This document shows, piece by piece, positions 24,516 to 32,621 of a stretch of DNA of 64,000 nt. The notes beneath the pieces are model-generated. The model saw only the letters and a list, made by a program, of their open reading frames with translations, had not been told where the DNA came from and ran no database searches. The stretch's first letter is position 1, and every line of letters begins with the position of its first letter. Source of the stretch: Clostridiales bacterium. GTDB lineage: Bacteria; Bacillota; Clostridia; Oscillospirales; Acutalibacteraceae. The translations under genes and the position numbers were made by a program. The stretch spans positions 62,001-126,000 of the forward strand of contig JAGZMM010000005.1 in assembly GCA_018364155.1 (NCBI GenBank). Direction: 5' to 3'.

Positions 24516-25788
24516 CCGATACCTGTCTCTTTCCTATGTCAATCTCACCCGGCGCAAGGGCGGTGCAGCACTGTTTATATTGACCCTGACTTTGACTCTG
24601 GCCGCTCTGATGACTACCCTATCCCTGACAGAGGGCTGGGGGGACTACTACCAGCGTAACTATACTGACAATCTTGCCTACCGGCGTATGTTTATTAAGT
24701 ATTATGGAACCCGGTATACCGACGAGGAGCGGCTGGCTCTGGTAAAAGCACAGGAGCATGTGCTTTCCGCATCGTTTGGAAATGGGGTCTTTACGCTTGC
24801 TTTGCCAGAGCTAACTGGATTTGGAAATGAGCAAAGCGGACAGCTTATGTTTTGGGAGGTAGAAAATACAGTCCTCCCAGAAGTGCTGGCAGGGCGGCCC
24901 TATGAAGAAGGGGAAACCAACGCCATCGTCATCCCCAAGTATTTGAGCACAAAGGTGATGGCGGATACCGATGGGGCCATCCCGGAGGAGGAAATCATTG
25001 ACGGAGAGCAATTTTTGGGTCAAGTGAAAGAATTCGAATACTATGGAATCAATCCGCAAACAGAGAAATATGAGGTTTTGGAAACTTTACCTTTGAAGGT
25101 CGTGGGCGTGTACGACAATTATAAGTATTTCACTCTGGCAAACGAATGCTATGCGGCCCCGGGAACCGTCACCGACCTTTTGATCCAGCAGCATAAGGAG
25201 GCGGAAGAAGCCAACGCAGATCAGCCGGGATATTGGCCGCAAAGCATCCGGATCCTTGCGTATTCGGATAGTGTTGAAAACAATATGGCTATCCGAAACG
25301 CCCTGGGAGAGGTCGGCTTGGATGTCGGCTGGGGCGTTCAGTATAACCAGGGCGGCGTGGACATGAGAAAGGTAATTGGGCATTACGGCATGCTTTTCTT
25401 CTGGATTTTGTTTGCCGTAACCGTGCTGGCCTCCTCCATGACTATGTTTTTATCGGTCCGATCCCGCCGGGGCGAGCTGGGGCTTTTAAAAGCGGTGGGG
25501 TACCGCAACCGGAATGTCTGGGGAATGGTGGTAACCGAAGGGATTCTCCAATGCCTTGTCAGCCTGGCGCTGGCTGTATTGCTTACCGTAGCAGCCTTAG
25601 CGGTGACTCATTGGCTGGTGGTGGTTCCAAACCAATTTTTGAACCACCGGCTGTTTTTATCCTTGAGCGGACAAAGCGTTCTTGTGGCGTTGGCCGTGAG
25701 TTTTGGCGCCCCTCTGCTGGGAATTGTGGCGTCGGTTGTAGAGGCGGTTCGGATTCCGCCCACCGAGGCGCTGAAAGAAGACGGATAA
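24505..25788 (+). CDS. FtsX/MacB-type ABC transporter permease (first)
   Basis: A permease of about 427 residues with one membrane helix near the N-terminus (about 18-40), a large extracytoplasmic domain (about 45-280), then three helices (MLFFWILFAVTVLASSMTMF and two later ones), the FtsX/MacB layout. The conserved RRGELGLLKAVGYRNRNVW loop contacts the ATPase. I prefer GTG at 24505 because GGAGG is 9 bases before it; ATG at 24499 is in frame but only 3 bases from the site. It overlaps the ATPase gene. Confidence 0.88.
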   Translation: MKLSRYLSLSYVNLTRRKGGAALFILTLTLTLAALMTTLSLTEGWGDYYQRNYTDNLAYRRMFIKYYGTRYTDEERLALVKAQEHVLSASFGNGVFTLALPELTGFGNEQSGQLMFWEVENTVLPEVLAGRPYEEGETNAIVIPKYLSTKVMADTDGAIPEEEIIDGEQFLGQVKEFEYYGINPQTEKYEVLETLPLKVVGVYDNYKYFTLANECYAAPGTVTDLLIQQHKEAEEANADQPGYWPQSIRILAYSDSVENNMAIRNALGEVGLDVGWGVQYNQGGVDMRKVIGHYGMLFFWILFAVTVLASSMTMFLSVRSRRGELGLLKAVGYRNRNVWGMVVTEGILQCLVSLALAVLLTVAALAVTHWLVVVPNQFLNHRLFLSLSGQSVLVALAVSFGAPLLGIVASVVEAVRIPPTEALKEDG

Positions 25789-25823
25789 AGTTTAGCTTTT
25801 ATTGCGAGAGGAGAGGGTGCTCA

Positions 25824-26663
25824 ATGAAAAAAGCAAATGGGTGGCTGGCATTGCTGTTGGCGGTTTGCCTGGCGGCGGGTTGTGCTACCTCCTGCAATTC
25901 CAAGGGGGACTATGGCGCCGCTCTGGCAGCGCTGGACAAAACCTTAGCGCTGGAAACCTTCCAAGTAGACGGAATTATCGACTCCTGGTTTGATGAAGGC
26001 GAATTTGGAATGGACCCGGGAGAAATCGGCATGGAAGATGCAAGCTCACATGGGATCATTGAATTTACCGAATCCTTTCTTACGGAGCAGGGAGAAACCA
26101 GATATTACGTCGAGAGTCTCCTTAAATATGAAAGCCCGGTTTGGGCACAAACCAAAACACGTTATTGGTATGAGGATGGTTTTGTGTATATCATTGCAGA
26201 CCCCACGCAGTTCCGCGACGGGGAATTCAGCGCAACAAAAGCAACTATGACAAAATTTGAGCGAACCCTGGAAGAAGCGCTTATTTCCTTTGATTTTCGT
26301 CAGTTGATCGCTCGGTTTGACGAAACGCAGATTATACAGGGAAGCTTTACCGAGCAGGAGGACGGCAGCGCGGTCTACACGGCCACCCTGAAAGGAGAAT
26401 CTCTTCTGCCGGATAGCATGGATTGGAGTCTCGGGGAGCAAGAGCGCGAGGATGCACAAGCGGTGATTAAAATTGTGGATGGTTATGCCACAGAACTTAC
26501 CTTCCACTATGTCTTCAATAATGAAGAGCAGGGAACCAAATCGAATATGAAGGTTCAATTTGATTTCAGCAAGCTAGGTTCCGGTGTGGAAATTCCAGAA
26601 AGGCCTCAGGAGAATTATGTGATGGATAAAGACCATCCCACCGGACGTTTTGAGCTGTTTTGA
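25824..26663 (+). CDS. lipoprotein of unknown function in the ABC operon
   Basis: A 279-residue lipoprotein: a signal peptide with lipobox CLAAGC, then an extracellular domain of alternating beta strands reminiscent of LolA/LppX-like or DUF6612-like lipoproteins (YYVESLLKYES, RYWYEDGFVYI, VDGYATELTFHYVF). I cannot name the family with certainty. Encoded between two FtsX-type permeases, it is likely to act outside the membrane with the transporter, for example as a substrate chaperone or sensor. The start ATG at 25824 follows GAGAGGAGAGG; an in-frame extension into the permease gene is rejected. Confidence 0.8.
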   Translation: MKKANGWLALLLAVCLAAGCATSCNSKGDYGAALAALDKTLALETFQVDGIIDSWFDEGEFGMDPGEIGMEDASSHGIIEFTESFLTEQGETRYYVESLLKYESPVWAQTKTRYWYEDGFVYIIADPTQFRDGEFSATKATMTKFERTLEEALISFDFRQLIARFDETQIIQGSFTEQEDGSAVYTATLKGESLLPDSMDWSLGEQEREDAQAVIKIVDGYATELTFHYVFNNEEQGTKSNMKVQFDFSKLGSGVEIPERPQENYVMDKDHPTGRFELF

Positions 26664-26757
26664 CGCCGCTGCACAAGCGCGCGAAAAAATCTATCGGGAT
26701 ACTGCGCATAGGGAGAAGGCAAAGCCGCGTAATCCTGCTGTTTAAGGAGGCGGTAGC

Positions 26758-27954
26758 ATGACGGTTGGACGCATGATAGGGATTTCTGGAAGGAGCGTCA
26801 TACGCAGCCGCGTAAATTCCGTGATATTCATACTGATCCTTGCTGTTTACACGTGTGCGGTAGACATTTCCTTCGGAAGCCTTTCCATTCTGCAAAACCA
26901 GCAGCAGGCGCTGAGTCGTCTCCTGATTAATTTGGAGCTGTTGGTGGAAGTGGCGGAAGGAGAAAACGCAGCTAAAGAGACCAACGAGACGTACTTGGAT
27001 CGGTTATCCGCTCTTCCCTATGTAGCCATGGCATATGATGCGGCTGAGGATCTTTCGGTTGAGGGAAAGGACCGGGAAAAGTTTGCGCCAAGGGAGGTGG
27101 TGCTTACCGCCGCACCGGAAGAATTCGTTCCAAAGGCGGTGGAGGGAAGCGGCATTTCCAAAGGGGATTCCCAGGTGGCGCTGGTGCCCGACCGGGTGGA
27201 ATACACCAGTGGGTTTATGCAAAGGCATGTGTGGAAGGGCGGCGATTTGATCGGCCAGACGCTTACTTTACAGGTCGGCGAAGAAACCTATCGCTGCCGG
27301 ATTGTGGGAACTTATGACAACCGGGAATCCACCACACAGATCTATATTCCTCTGCAAGATCTTCAAAAGCTGCAGCCTAGGAAAAATGGGGATGGATATT
27401 ACCGGTTCGGCGTAGTAGCGGAGGAACAAAAATGGGTAGCGGCGGTTGAGGAAGAGATAGACGCCTTAAGTTCAGAAGGATTCAGCGTCCAGCTGAGGGA
27501 CACATCTGGTCAAGGTGAGCTGCGCTCCATTGCTTCCATGACGCTGGTCTATCAGATTGCCGTGACGGTTTTATCAATGGTGGCGTTTTTTCTGGTATTT
27601 GCCTTAATTGCCGCAAAGCTTTCCAGCCAGAGAAAGCAGACGGCGTTGATGAAGGTGTTTGGATATCGCAATGCCCACCTGTTTTTCCTCAACTGGATGG
27701 AGACGGGGATCGTTGCCTTAGCTGGCTTTGTGATTGGTGAAGCGGTATCGTTGCTTTTGTTTCATCAGTTCGTTTTCTCATTTCTGTCTACGCAATTTCG
27801 TGCTTCCAGCGTAGGAGAAATTGCAGTCCCGCTTTTTTCCATGCGACAGGTGGAAACCTTTTTGTGCTTATTTGGGATTGTGTTGGTATCCAATTTGTTT
27901 TTGGCATTGAAAACCCGGAAAATCTATCCAGTGAGCATTTTAAAGGATCGCTGA
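26758..27954 (+). CDS. FtsX/MacB-type ABC transporter permease (second)
   Basis: A 398-residue permease with an N-terminal helix (about 20-42), an extracytoplasmic domain (about 45-255), and three C-terminal helices, with the loop RKQTALMKVFGYRNAHLF facing the ATPase. It resembles the first permease in layout but is divergent in sequence, as expected for a heterodimer. No second ATPase is encoded, so the single upstream ATPase probably serves both. Start ATG at 26758 behind AAGGAGGCGG. A bidirectional terminator follows. Confidence 0.88.
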   Translation: MTVGRMIGISGRSVIRSRVNSVIFILILAVYTCAVDISFGSLSILQNQQQALSRLLINLELLVEVAEGENAAKETNETYLDRLSALPYVAMAYDAAEDLSVEGKDREKFAPREVVLTAAPEEFVPKAVEGSGISKGDSQVALVPDRVEYTSGFMQRHVWKGGDLIGQTLTLQVGEETYRCRIVGTYDNRESTTQIYIPLQDLQKLQPRKNGDGYYRFGVVAEEQKWVAAVEEEIDALSSEGFSVQLRDTSGQGELRSIASMTLVYQIAVTVLSMVAFFLVFALIAAKLSSQRKQTALMKVFGYRNAHLFFLNWMETGIVALAGFVIGEAVSLLLFHQFVFSFLSTQFRASSVGEIAVPLFSMRQVETFLCLFGIVLVSNLFLALKTRKIYPVSILKDR

Positions 27955-27962
27955 TCTGCCAT

Positions 27963-28008
27963 AAAAAACCGGGCATTGTACCTTTTCGGTGCAATGCCCG
28001 ATTCTTTT
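27963..28008. terminator. bidirectional terminator
   Basis: CGGGCATTGTACC (27970-27982) pairs with GGTGCAATGCCCG (27988-28000), with one G-T pair. An A-run precedes and a T-rich tract follows. It separates the ABC operon from the convergent TauE-like genes. Confidence 0.88.
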
Positions 28009-28020
28009 CGTTGGAGGAAG

Positions 28021-28416
28021 CTATGGTTTGTCCGGCTGGCTTCCCGGCTTTTTTCGTTTGACCTTTGGGAAGAGCTCCCGAAAACCGATGAAGAGAAGCC
28101 CTACGGCGAAAATTTTTTGTAATACGGCCCCGTCGATCCAGCCGGAGAGAATGGTACCGGCTGCGGCGCCCGCCAGCCCCAGCAAAGCGATGGCAATGGC
28201 ATCCTTCCAGGCAATCAGGCCGTTTCGCCCGTGCAGCACCAAGGCTAAAACCGCAATGGGAAGAAAGAAGATCAGGTTGATTCCCTGGGCCGTCAGCTGG
28301 TCTACGCCCGCAAACAGGGTCAGGTATAACAATAGCACCGTTCCGCCGCCCAGTCCCATCGACCCCGCCATTCCCGACAGGATACCGGCCAGCGCGATTC
28401 CAAACCACTCGTTCAT
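28021..28416 (-). CDS. TauE/SafE-like half-size membrane protein (second half)
   Basis: A 131-residue membrane protein starting MNEWFGIALAGILSGMAGSMGLGGG, with four hydrophobic segments and the glycine-rich motif of the TauE/SafE sulfite exporter family. It is about half the family length of 240-260 residues. Its start overlaps the stop of the companion gene by 4 bases (ATGA), so the two halves are co-translated and probably form one transporter. The anion substrate is unknown. Confidence 0.82.
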   Translation of the reverse strand: MNEWFGIALAGILSGMAGSMGLGGGTVLLLYLTLFAGVDQLTAQGINLIFFLPIAVLALVLHGRNGLIAWKDAIAIALLGLAGAAAGTILSGWIDGAVLQKIFAVGLLFIGFRELFPKVKRKKPGSQPDKP

Positions 28417-28763
28417 CGCAGCAGCAGCCGGACGGCCGCCCACAAAATAAAGAGCCCGAACACTCTGCGCAGCAGCCCGGACGGAATGCGTGGGAGAAGC
28501 CAGGAGCCCAACAGCGCGCCGCCCAGTCCCCACGGAAGATAAACGGCCGCGTCCCAGAAATTAACGCGTCCGTCCGCCAGGTAAAGCGCGGCAGAAAAGG
28601 CGGAAAGGGGAAAGATAACAGCGATGGAGGTGGCGTGGGCTTTCTGGGTAGGAAGGCCGGAGGCGGAGAGGAGGGGAACGGCCAGCATTCCGCCTCCTGC
28701 GCCCAGCAGGCCGTTGATAAACCCGACGATGACGCCGCCGATGCGGGAAAACAGCTTTTTCAT
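28413..28763 (-). CDS. TauE/SafE-like half-size membrane protein (first half)
   Basis: A 116-residue membrane protein starting MKKLFSRIGGVIVGFINGLLGAGGG, with about four hydrophobic segments and its own copy of the TauE Gly-rich motif. Each half keeps the motif that occurs twice in full-length TauE, so this is a clean split between the two structural repeats rather than a decayed gene. The start ATG at 28763 follows AAAGGAGGGG; an extended frame upstream is rejected. Confidence 0.82.
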   Translation of the reverse strand: MKKLFSRIGGVIVGFINGLLGAGGGMLAVPLLSASGLPTQKAHATSIAVIFPLSAFSAALYLADGRVNFWDAAVYLPWGLGGALLGSWLLPRIPSGLLRRVFGLFILWAAVRLLLR

Positions 28764-28854
28764 AAGTCCCCTCCTTTGTTGTGTTTGGCACAGAAGCCAC
28801 ATGTTCCTAGCTTTCCACAAAGAAAAGGCAATTATCCGAAAATAGAAAAAGAAG

Positions 28855-28900
28855 AAAAGGCATTCTGACCAAAAACTCCGGTCAGAATGCCTTTTTCTTA
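28855..28900. terminator. bidirectional terminator
   Basis: A 16-bp perfect stem (AAAAGGCATTCTGACC at 28855-28870 with its complement at 28880-28895), with a T-run after it on plus and T-rich sequence on minus. It probably ends the minus-strand transcript from the structured RNA and DUF1292. Confidence 0.85.
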
Positions 28901-28924
28901 AAAGAAGGCCCCGCTTTGCCGTAA

Positions 28925-29084
28925 TATGATTTGTATAACCTGCCTACGAAAAAGCAGGTGGGTGCCCGCCTACCGGTTTCACGCTCCCTTCATCCAATCC
29001 TGCCTAAAGACAGGACCGGGAGGTCTGCAATCCCCCGGCAGAGCTAAGCTCCCGAGAATACATTTGTAGGGTTAAAAAATCATA
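28925..29084 (-). ncRNA. structured RNA, possibly 6S RNA
   Basis: A non-coding stretch whose ends pair: TATGATTT (28925-28932) with AAATCATA (29077-29084), then AACC with GGTT, then CCTAC (28943-28947) with GTAGG (29066-29070), giving a long closing stem with internal loops. Inside are a CCTGTC-TTTA-GGCAGG hairpin and a CCGGG/CCCGG hairpin. Size (about 160-180 nt), a closing stem and an interrupted helix fit 6S RNA, but I could not confirm the family. The minus strand is favoured because the terminator at 28855-28900 follows in that direction. No good promoter was found, so it may be processed from the DUF1292 transcript. Confidence 0.45.
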
Positions 29085-29111
29085 GTCCGCGAACAAAGCA
29101 GGAAGCCGTTC

Positions 29112-29435
29112 TTATGCGTCTTCGTCCGCCTTGGGCGTTTCCATTTCTTCGATCTCAAACAGGTCGGCCAAGCGCTCCTCGAAAATCGCCGCGATGTTGT
29201 CAAACATCTCGTCGCTTTCGATGGGAACCAGCGTTTCCTCGCCGTTTTCCTCTCCCACTTCCAGGATAATCAACTCGCCGTCCGATTCTACCATTTCCTC
29301 AGGATCGTCAATCACCGGAAGCAGCGCCACATAACGCCCGTCATCCGTCTCGATTGCGTCAAGGAGCTCAAATTGATGCTCATTGCCGTCGTCATCCAGC
29401 ACGGTAATCAGGTCGGGGCCGTACTCTTCTGCCAT
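29112..29435 (-). CDS. DUF1292 family protein (YrzB-like)
   Basis: A 107-residue, strongly acidic protein (ITVLDDDGNEHQFELLDAIE near the N-terminus) of the DUF1292 family, widespread in Firmicutes and usually near alaS, ruvX and ireB. The function is unknown. Here none of those neighbours is present within the window. It has its own promoter (29473-29501, minus). Start ATG at 29435 behind GGAG. Confidence 0.9.
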   Translation of the reverse strand: MAEEYGPDLITVLDDDGNEHQFELLDAIETDDGRYVALLPVIDDPEEMVESDGELIILEVGEENGEETLVPIESDEMFDNIAAIFEERLADLFEIEEMETPKADEDA

Positions 29436-29472
29436 CGATACTCACTCCATTTCATTTTGATGACCTATAGCC

Positions 29473-29501
29473 ATTGTACCTGTTAGCCCTGCATTAGTCA
29501 A
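29473..29501 (-). promoter_or_regulatory. promoter of the DUF1292 gene
   Basis: On the minus strand, TTGACT (29501-29496), 17 bases, TACAAT (29478-29473), about 38 bases before the start codon. Confidence 0.75.
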
Positions 29502-29527
29502 CAAGATTTTGTAAACTGCACTTGAAT

Positions 29528-30370
29528 TTATCGAATATTTTCCAGTAGGGGACTGTCCTGGTTTTTGCGGAGATTTTCGTTCATGCTACCCATACGATAC
29601 CCGGAAAGATCGGCGGTTATGTATGTAAATCCCAGGGAGCGCAGCCTGGAAACGACGCCGCTTGTTTTGCATGCTTCCACGAGCGCTTGCAGCTCCTCAA
29701 AAGGGACCTCGATACGGGCAAGATTTTGATGTGCCCTCACCCGCAGCTGAGAAAAGCCCAGGGAACGAAGAAACGCTTCCGCCTGCTCTACCCGGCTGAG
29801 GGCTTCCATGGTCAGCGGATCTCCATAGGGAATGCGGGAGGCGAGGCAAGCGCTGGCGGGTTTCTTCCAGGTGGCAAGGCCGTGTTCTTTGGAAAGAGCG
29901 CGGATTTCCGCCTTGGTAAGCCCTGCTTCCTGCAATGGGCTTATGATTTGAAGCTCTCGGACCGCTTTTGCGCCGGGCCGGTAATCGTCCCCATCGTCGG
30001 CATTGCTGCCGTCAAGCAGAAAAGAGAAGCCTTCCCCTTGGGCGCGTTCCTTCAGCGCGGACAGGAGGCGTTTTTTGCAGTGATAACACCGGTCGGGAGG
30101 GTTTTGGCGGATGAGAGGGTCGGAAAGCGGGTCCACCGATACCGTCACTTGGCGGATTCCAAGGGCTTGCGCCAGGGCACAGGCGGTTTTTGCCTCCTCT
30201 CGGGGGAAAAAAGCCGAGTCGGCTGTCAGAGCCAGCACGTTCTCCGTGCCCAAGGCTTCCTTGGCGGCAAAGAGGAGAAAGGCAGAGTCGGTTCCACCGG
30301 AGAAGGCAACGGCCACCCGGGAAAGGGCTTTGAGACGGGAAAGCAGCCGGTTATACGCAAGAGCAGACAC
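29528..30370 (-). CDS. larE: ATP-dependent sacrificial sulfur transferase LarE
   Basis: A 280-residue PP-loop enzyme. LarE transfers sulfur to a nicotinate-derived dinucleotide in making the nickel-pincer cofactor of lactate racemase and relatives. Visible are the PP-loop SGGTDS (residues 24-29), RCYHCKK near 95, and PASACLASRIPYG near 173. The CxxC plus the third Cys fits LarE types that carry a [4Fe-4S] cluster rather than giving up a cysteine sulfur; this is an inference. larB, larC and larA are not in the window. GTG start at 30370 behind AGGAGG, 16 bases after the cyclase gene. Confidence 0.88.
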   Translation of the reverse strand: MSALAYNRLLSRLKALSRVAVAFSGGTDSAFLLFAAKEALGTENVLALTADSAFFPREEAKTACALAQALGIRQVTVSVDPLSDPLIRQNPPDRCYHCKKRLLSALKERAQGEGFSFLLDGSNADDGDDYRPGAKAVRELQIISPLQEAGLTKAEIRALSKEHGLATWKKPASACLASRIPYGDPLTMEALSRVEQAEAFLRSLGFSQLRVRAHQNLARIEVPFEELQALVEACKTSGVVSRLRSLGFTYITADLSGYRMGSMNENLRKNQDSPLLENIR

Positions 30371-30385
30371 AAAGAAGCCTCCTTA

Positions 30386-30985
30386 TCAGTCGTCAGAAAA
30401 GCAGAAAAAGCGGTCGAGCAGCAGCGCACGCACCGGCGCACCGTCCGCCCCTGCGATTTTAATGGGCGGGGCGATGAGAAAATAGGCCCCGTCTTTTACC
30501 TGAGAGAGGGACAGCCCTTCCAAGACCATGATCCCCGTTCCCAGCAGCTCTTTATGGGGCGCGGCCTCGTCCTGCTCAGGGCCGATGGAGGGCGCATCGG
30601 TGCCCACCAGACGCACCCCCAGGTCCGCGAGCACAAAGGCGGCGCTCTGGGTCAGAAAAGCGTTCCCAAGCCCCCGCAGCAGCAACCGTTTACAGCCTGT
30701 CGGCACCAGCTGTTCCATGTCGGCGCCGGTCAAAAGCCCTGTTGCCGTCACCACCTGACAGGAGCCCAGAAATGGCTCCAGCGCAAGGGAAGCGATGTCG
30801 GCCTCGTCCTCCAGAAAGTGAAGAGGTGCGTCGGCATGGGTGGCGTTATGCAGGCAGAGATGAGCGGCCGTCAGATTGCAAGCGTCCCCCAAAGCGATGC
30901 GGGAAAGAGGCTCTAGGGTGGGGACGGGGTCTCCCGGATAGACGGGCGCCTGTAAAAGCTCCTGAGAAATGTCTATAATCTTCAT
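30386..30985 (-). CDS. cyclase family protein (metal-dependent hydrolase, KynB-like fold)
   Basis: A 199-residue enzyme of the cyclase/kynurenine formamidase superfamily. The metal site HNATHADAPLHF matches the family HxGTHxDxPxH, with Gly replaced by Ala. VGTDAPSIGP and a His in APHKELLGTGI complete the active site. Members hydrolyse formamides, lactones or related amide bonds; the substrate is unknown. The start ATG at 30985 follows CAGGAGGGA; a longer frame into the promoter region was rejected. It is co-directional with larE and divergent from a MarR regulator, which probably controls it. Confidence 0.85.
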   Translation of the reverse strand: MKIIDISQELLQAPVYPGDPVPTLEPLSRIALGDACNLTAAHLCLHNATHADAPLHFLEDEADIASLALEPFLGSCQVVTATGLLTGADMEQLVPTGCKRLLLRGLGNAFLTQSAAFVLADLGVRLVGTDAPSIGPEQDEAAPHKELLGTGIMVLEGLSLSQVKDGAYFLIAPPIKIAGADGAPVRALLLDRFFCFSDD

Positions 30986-31103
30986 CGAGAATCCCTCCTG
31001 TATGGTGATTGGCGGCATTGGAATTACCAGCAAAATGAAAACAAAATAAACCAAATTAGAACGATATTTGCCAAAAATATACGCAAAAAAAGAAAGAATT
31101 TGC

Positions 31104-31148
31104 TTGACAGAAAAATTGAGATTTGCTATATTGGAATACAGTTCCAAT
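31104..31148 (+). promoter_or_regulatory. promoter of the MarR gene with overlapping operator
   Basis: TTGACA (31104-31109), 17 bases, TATATT (31127-31132). Overlapping the -10 box is the perfect inverted repeat ATTGGAA-TACAG-TTCCAAT (31130-31148), the form of a MarR operator. A matching half-site ATTGGAA occurs at 31017-31023, before the divergent cyclase gene. Confidence 0.75.
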
Positions 31149-31169
31149 TGATGCAAAACAGGAGGGCGT

Positions 31170-31622
31170 ATGAAAGCAAATCCCGAGATGCAGCCTTATT
31201 ATGACATCTGGTTCGGCCTTCAGCATCTGTATGAGCAATGGGCCAAACGCTATGGCCTGACCGCTCATGCAATGTTTGTCCTCTATTGCATTGCCAAAGG
31301 AGAGGGCAGATGCACGCAAAAGCAGATTTGCGAGCAGCTTCTGCTTCCCAAGCAGACGGTGCACACCATTCTCAACGGCTTTGAAGAGAAAGGATGGCTT
31401 GTCCGGCAGGTTATGGAGATGGACAAACGCAACAAGCACCTGATGCTCACTGCGAAAGGAGAAGAATATGCCGACGGGGTTTTAGGAGAGCTTGCCAAGC
31501 GGGAAGATGCGGCGATGGGCCGCATGCATCCCCAGCAGCGCCGGACTATGCTGGAGAGCAACAGCCAGTTTTTCGAAACCTTTTCCCGTGTCATGGAAGA
31601 GGGCGGCCCGTCGCAGGAGTAA
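31170..31622 (+). CDS. MarR-family transcriptional regulator
   Basis: A 150-residue winged-helix repressor type. The HTH lies in KQICEQLLLPKQTVHTILNGFEEKGWL, and the wing follows in EMDKRNKHLMLTAKGEEYA. MarR proteins usually respond to small aromatic or phenolic ligands or oxidants and control divergent genes. The divergent cyclase-larE pair and the palindrome over its own promoter suggest it represses both sides. Start ATG at 31170 behind CAGGAGGG. Confidence 0.92.
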   Translation: MKANPEMQPYYDIWFGLQHLYEQWAKRYGLTAHAMFVLYCIAKGEGRCTQKQICEQLLLPKQTVHTILNGFEEKGWLVRQVMEMDKRNKHLMLTAKGEEYADGVLGELAKREDAAMGRMHPQQRRTMLESNSQFFETFSRVMEEGGPSQE

Positions 31623-31746
31623 TCTACTGTCTTTATCATAGCACAGCGAAGAAAAAAGAGAAAGCAAAAGCCGCGTTTGGTATGCGCGGGATAAGAAGAT
31701 GCTTTCGATGTGATTTTACGGTGTCTGCCGGGGCAAAAAAGAAGAG

Positions 31747-31790
31747 AAAAAGCGCGCAAAGCAGTTTCCTGCTTTGCGCGCTTTTTGCTT
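31747..31790. terminator. bidirectional terminator after the MarR gene
   Basis: An 18-bp perfect stem (31747-31764 with 31769-31786), TTTC loop, A-run before and T-run after, between convergent genes. Confidence 0.9.
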
Positions 31791-31801
31791 CGTTATTCTT
31801 C

Positions 31802-31978
31802 TTATTTCATCATATACTGCACGCTGCTGATGACGCCGTTAATCGTCTTGAGCGCTTTGCCGGCCTTCTTCTTGATGTTCTTATTGTTGCGCATCATCGT
31901 GCCGCCAACTATGCCGGCAACTGCGCCGACCGCCATACCGGTGACCACACCTTTGACCATACCAGAGCTCGATCTCAT
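31802..31978 (-). CDS. small Gly/Ala-rich membrane-associated protein (YtxH-like)
   Basis: A 58-residue protein with a hydrophobic Gly-zipper-like segment (GVVTGMAVGAVAGIVGGTMM) followed by a basic, amphipathic tail (NNKNIKKKAGKALK). It resembles the opening of YtxH-like stress proteins but is shorter. The function is unknown. I placed the start at 31978, which has GGAGGTG upstream; the open frame continues further back but without support. Confidence 0.65.
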   Translation of the reverse strand: MRSSSGMVKGVVTGMAVGAVAGIVGGTMMRNNKNIKKKAGKALKTINGVISSVQYMMK

Positions 31979-32114
31979 GCTAACACCTCCGTTTCTTTGT
32001 GTGGTCTTATTTTTTCCACTTGCATTGTCTTTACTCCTGTGATATATTGGTAGCAAATAGTTTGATATTCTAAGTAATTTGCCGTAATCCGGCGGCGAAA
32101 GGGGTCTTATTGCA

Positions 32115-32621
32115 GTGGCTGTCTTGAATATTGTGCTGGTGGAGCCGGAAATCCCCCAGAACACGGGAAACATTTCCCGCACCTGCGCGGCTACGGGCGC
32201 CCGGCTGCATCTGGTCAAGCCCTTGGGCTTTGCTATCGATGACCGCAAGCTCAAGCGGGCGGGCCTGGATTACTGGCACTTTCTGGACATCACCTATTAC
32301 GACAATCTTGCGGATTTCTTTGCGAAAAATACCGGCCCATTTTTTTATTTTACCACTAAGGCACCGCAGATTTATACAGAAGTTTCCTATCCGGACGGGG
32401 CGTATCTGGTGTTTGGCAAGGAAACGGCCGGACTGCCGGAAGAACTGCTCGTACGCCATCCGGAAAGCTGCGTGCGCCTGCCTATGATTGAAGGCGCGCG
32501 TAGTTTGAACCTATCCAATACAGTGGCGGTGGGTGTGTTTGAAACCCTGCGGCAATGGGGATTCCCGTCGCTGCAGTCTGCGGGAAATTTGACGAAATAC
32601 CGTTGGGAGGATTCCATTTGA
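32115..32621 (+). CDS. trmL: tRNA (cytidine/uridine-34 2'-O)-methyltransferase TrmL
   Basis: A 168-residue SPOUT-class enzyme that methylates the ribose of the wobble base in leucine tRNAs. Motifs: N-terminal VEPEIPQNTGNISRTCAATG, the SAM knot LVFGKETAGLPEELL, and IEGARSLNLSNTVAVGVFE. The length is standard. It starts with GTG at 32115 (AAAGGGG upstream) and its TGA overlaps the ATG of the DegV gene by one base, so the two are translationally coupled. Confidence 0.93.
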   Translation: MAVLNIVLVEPEIPQNTGNISRTCAATGARLHLVKPLGFAIDDRKLKRAGLDYWHFLDITYYDNLADFFAKNTGPFFYFTTKAPQIYTEVSYPDGAYLVFGKETAGLPEELLVRHPESCVRLPMIEGARSLNLSNTVAVGVFETLRQWGFPSLQSAGNLTKYRWEDSI

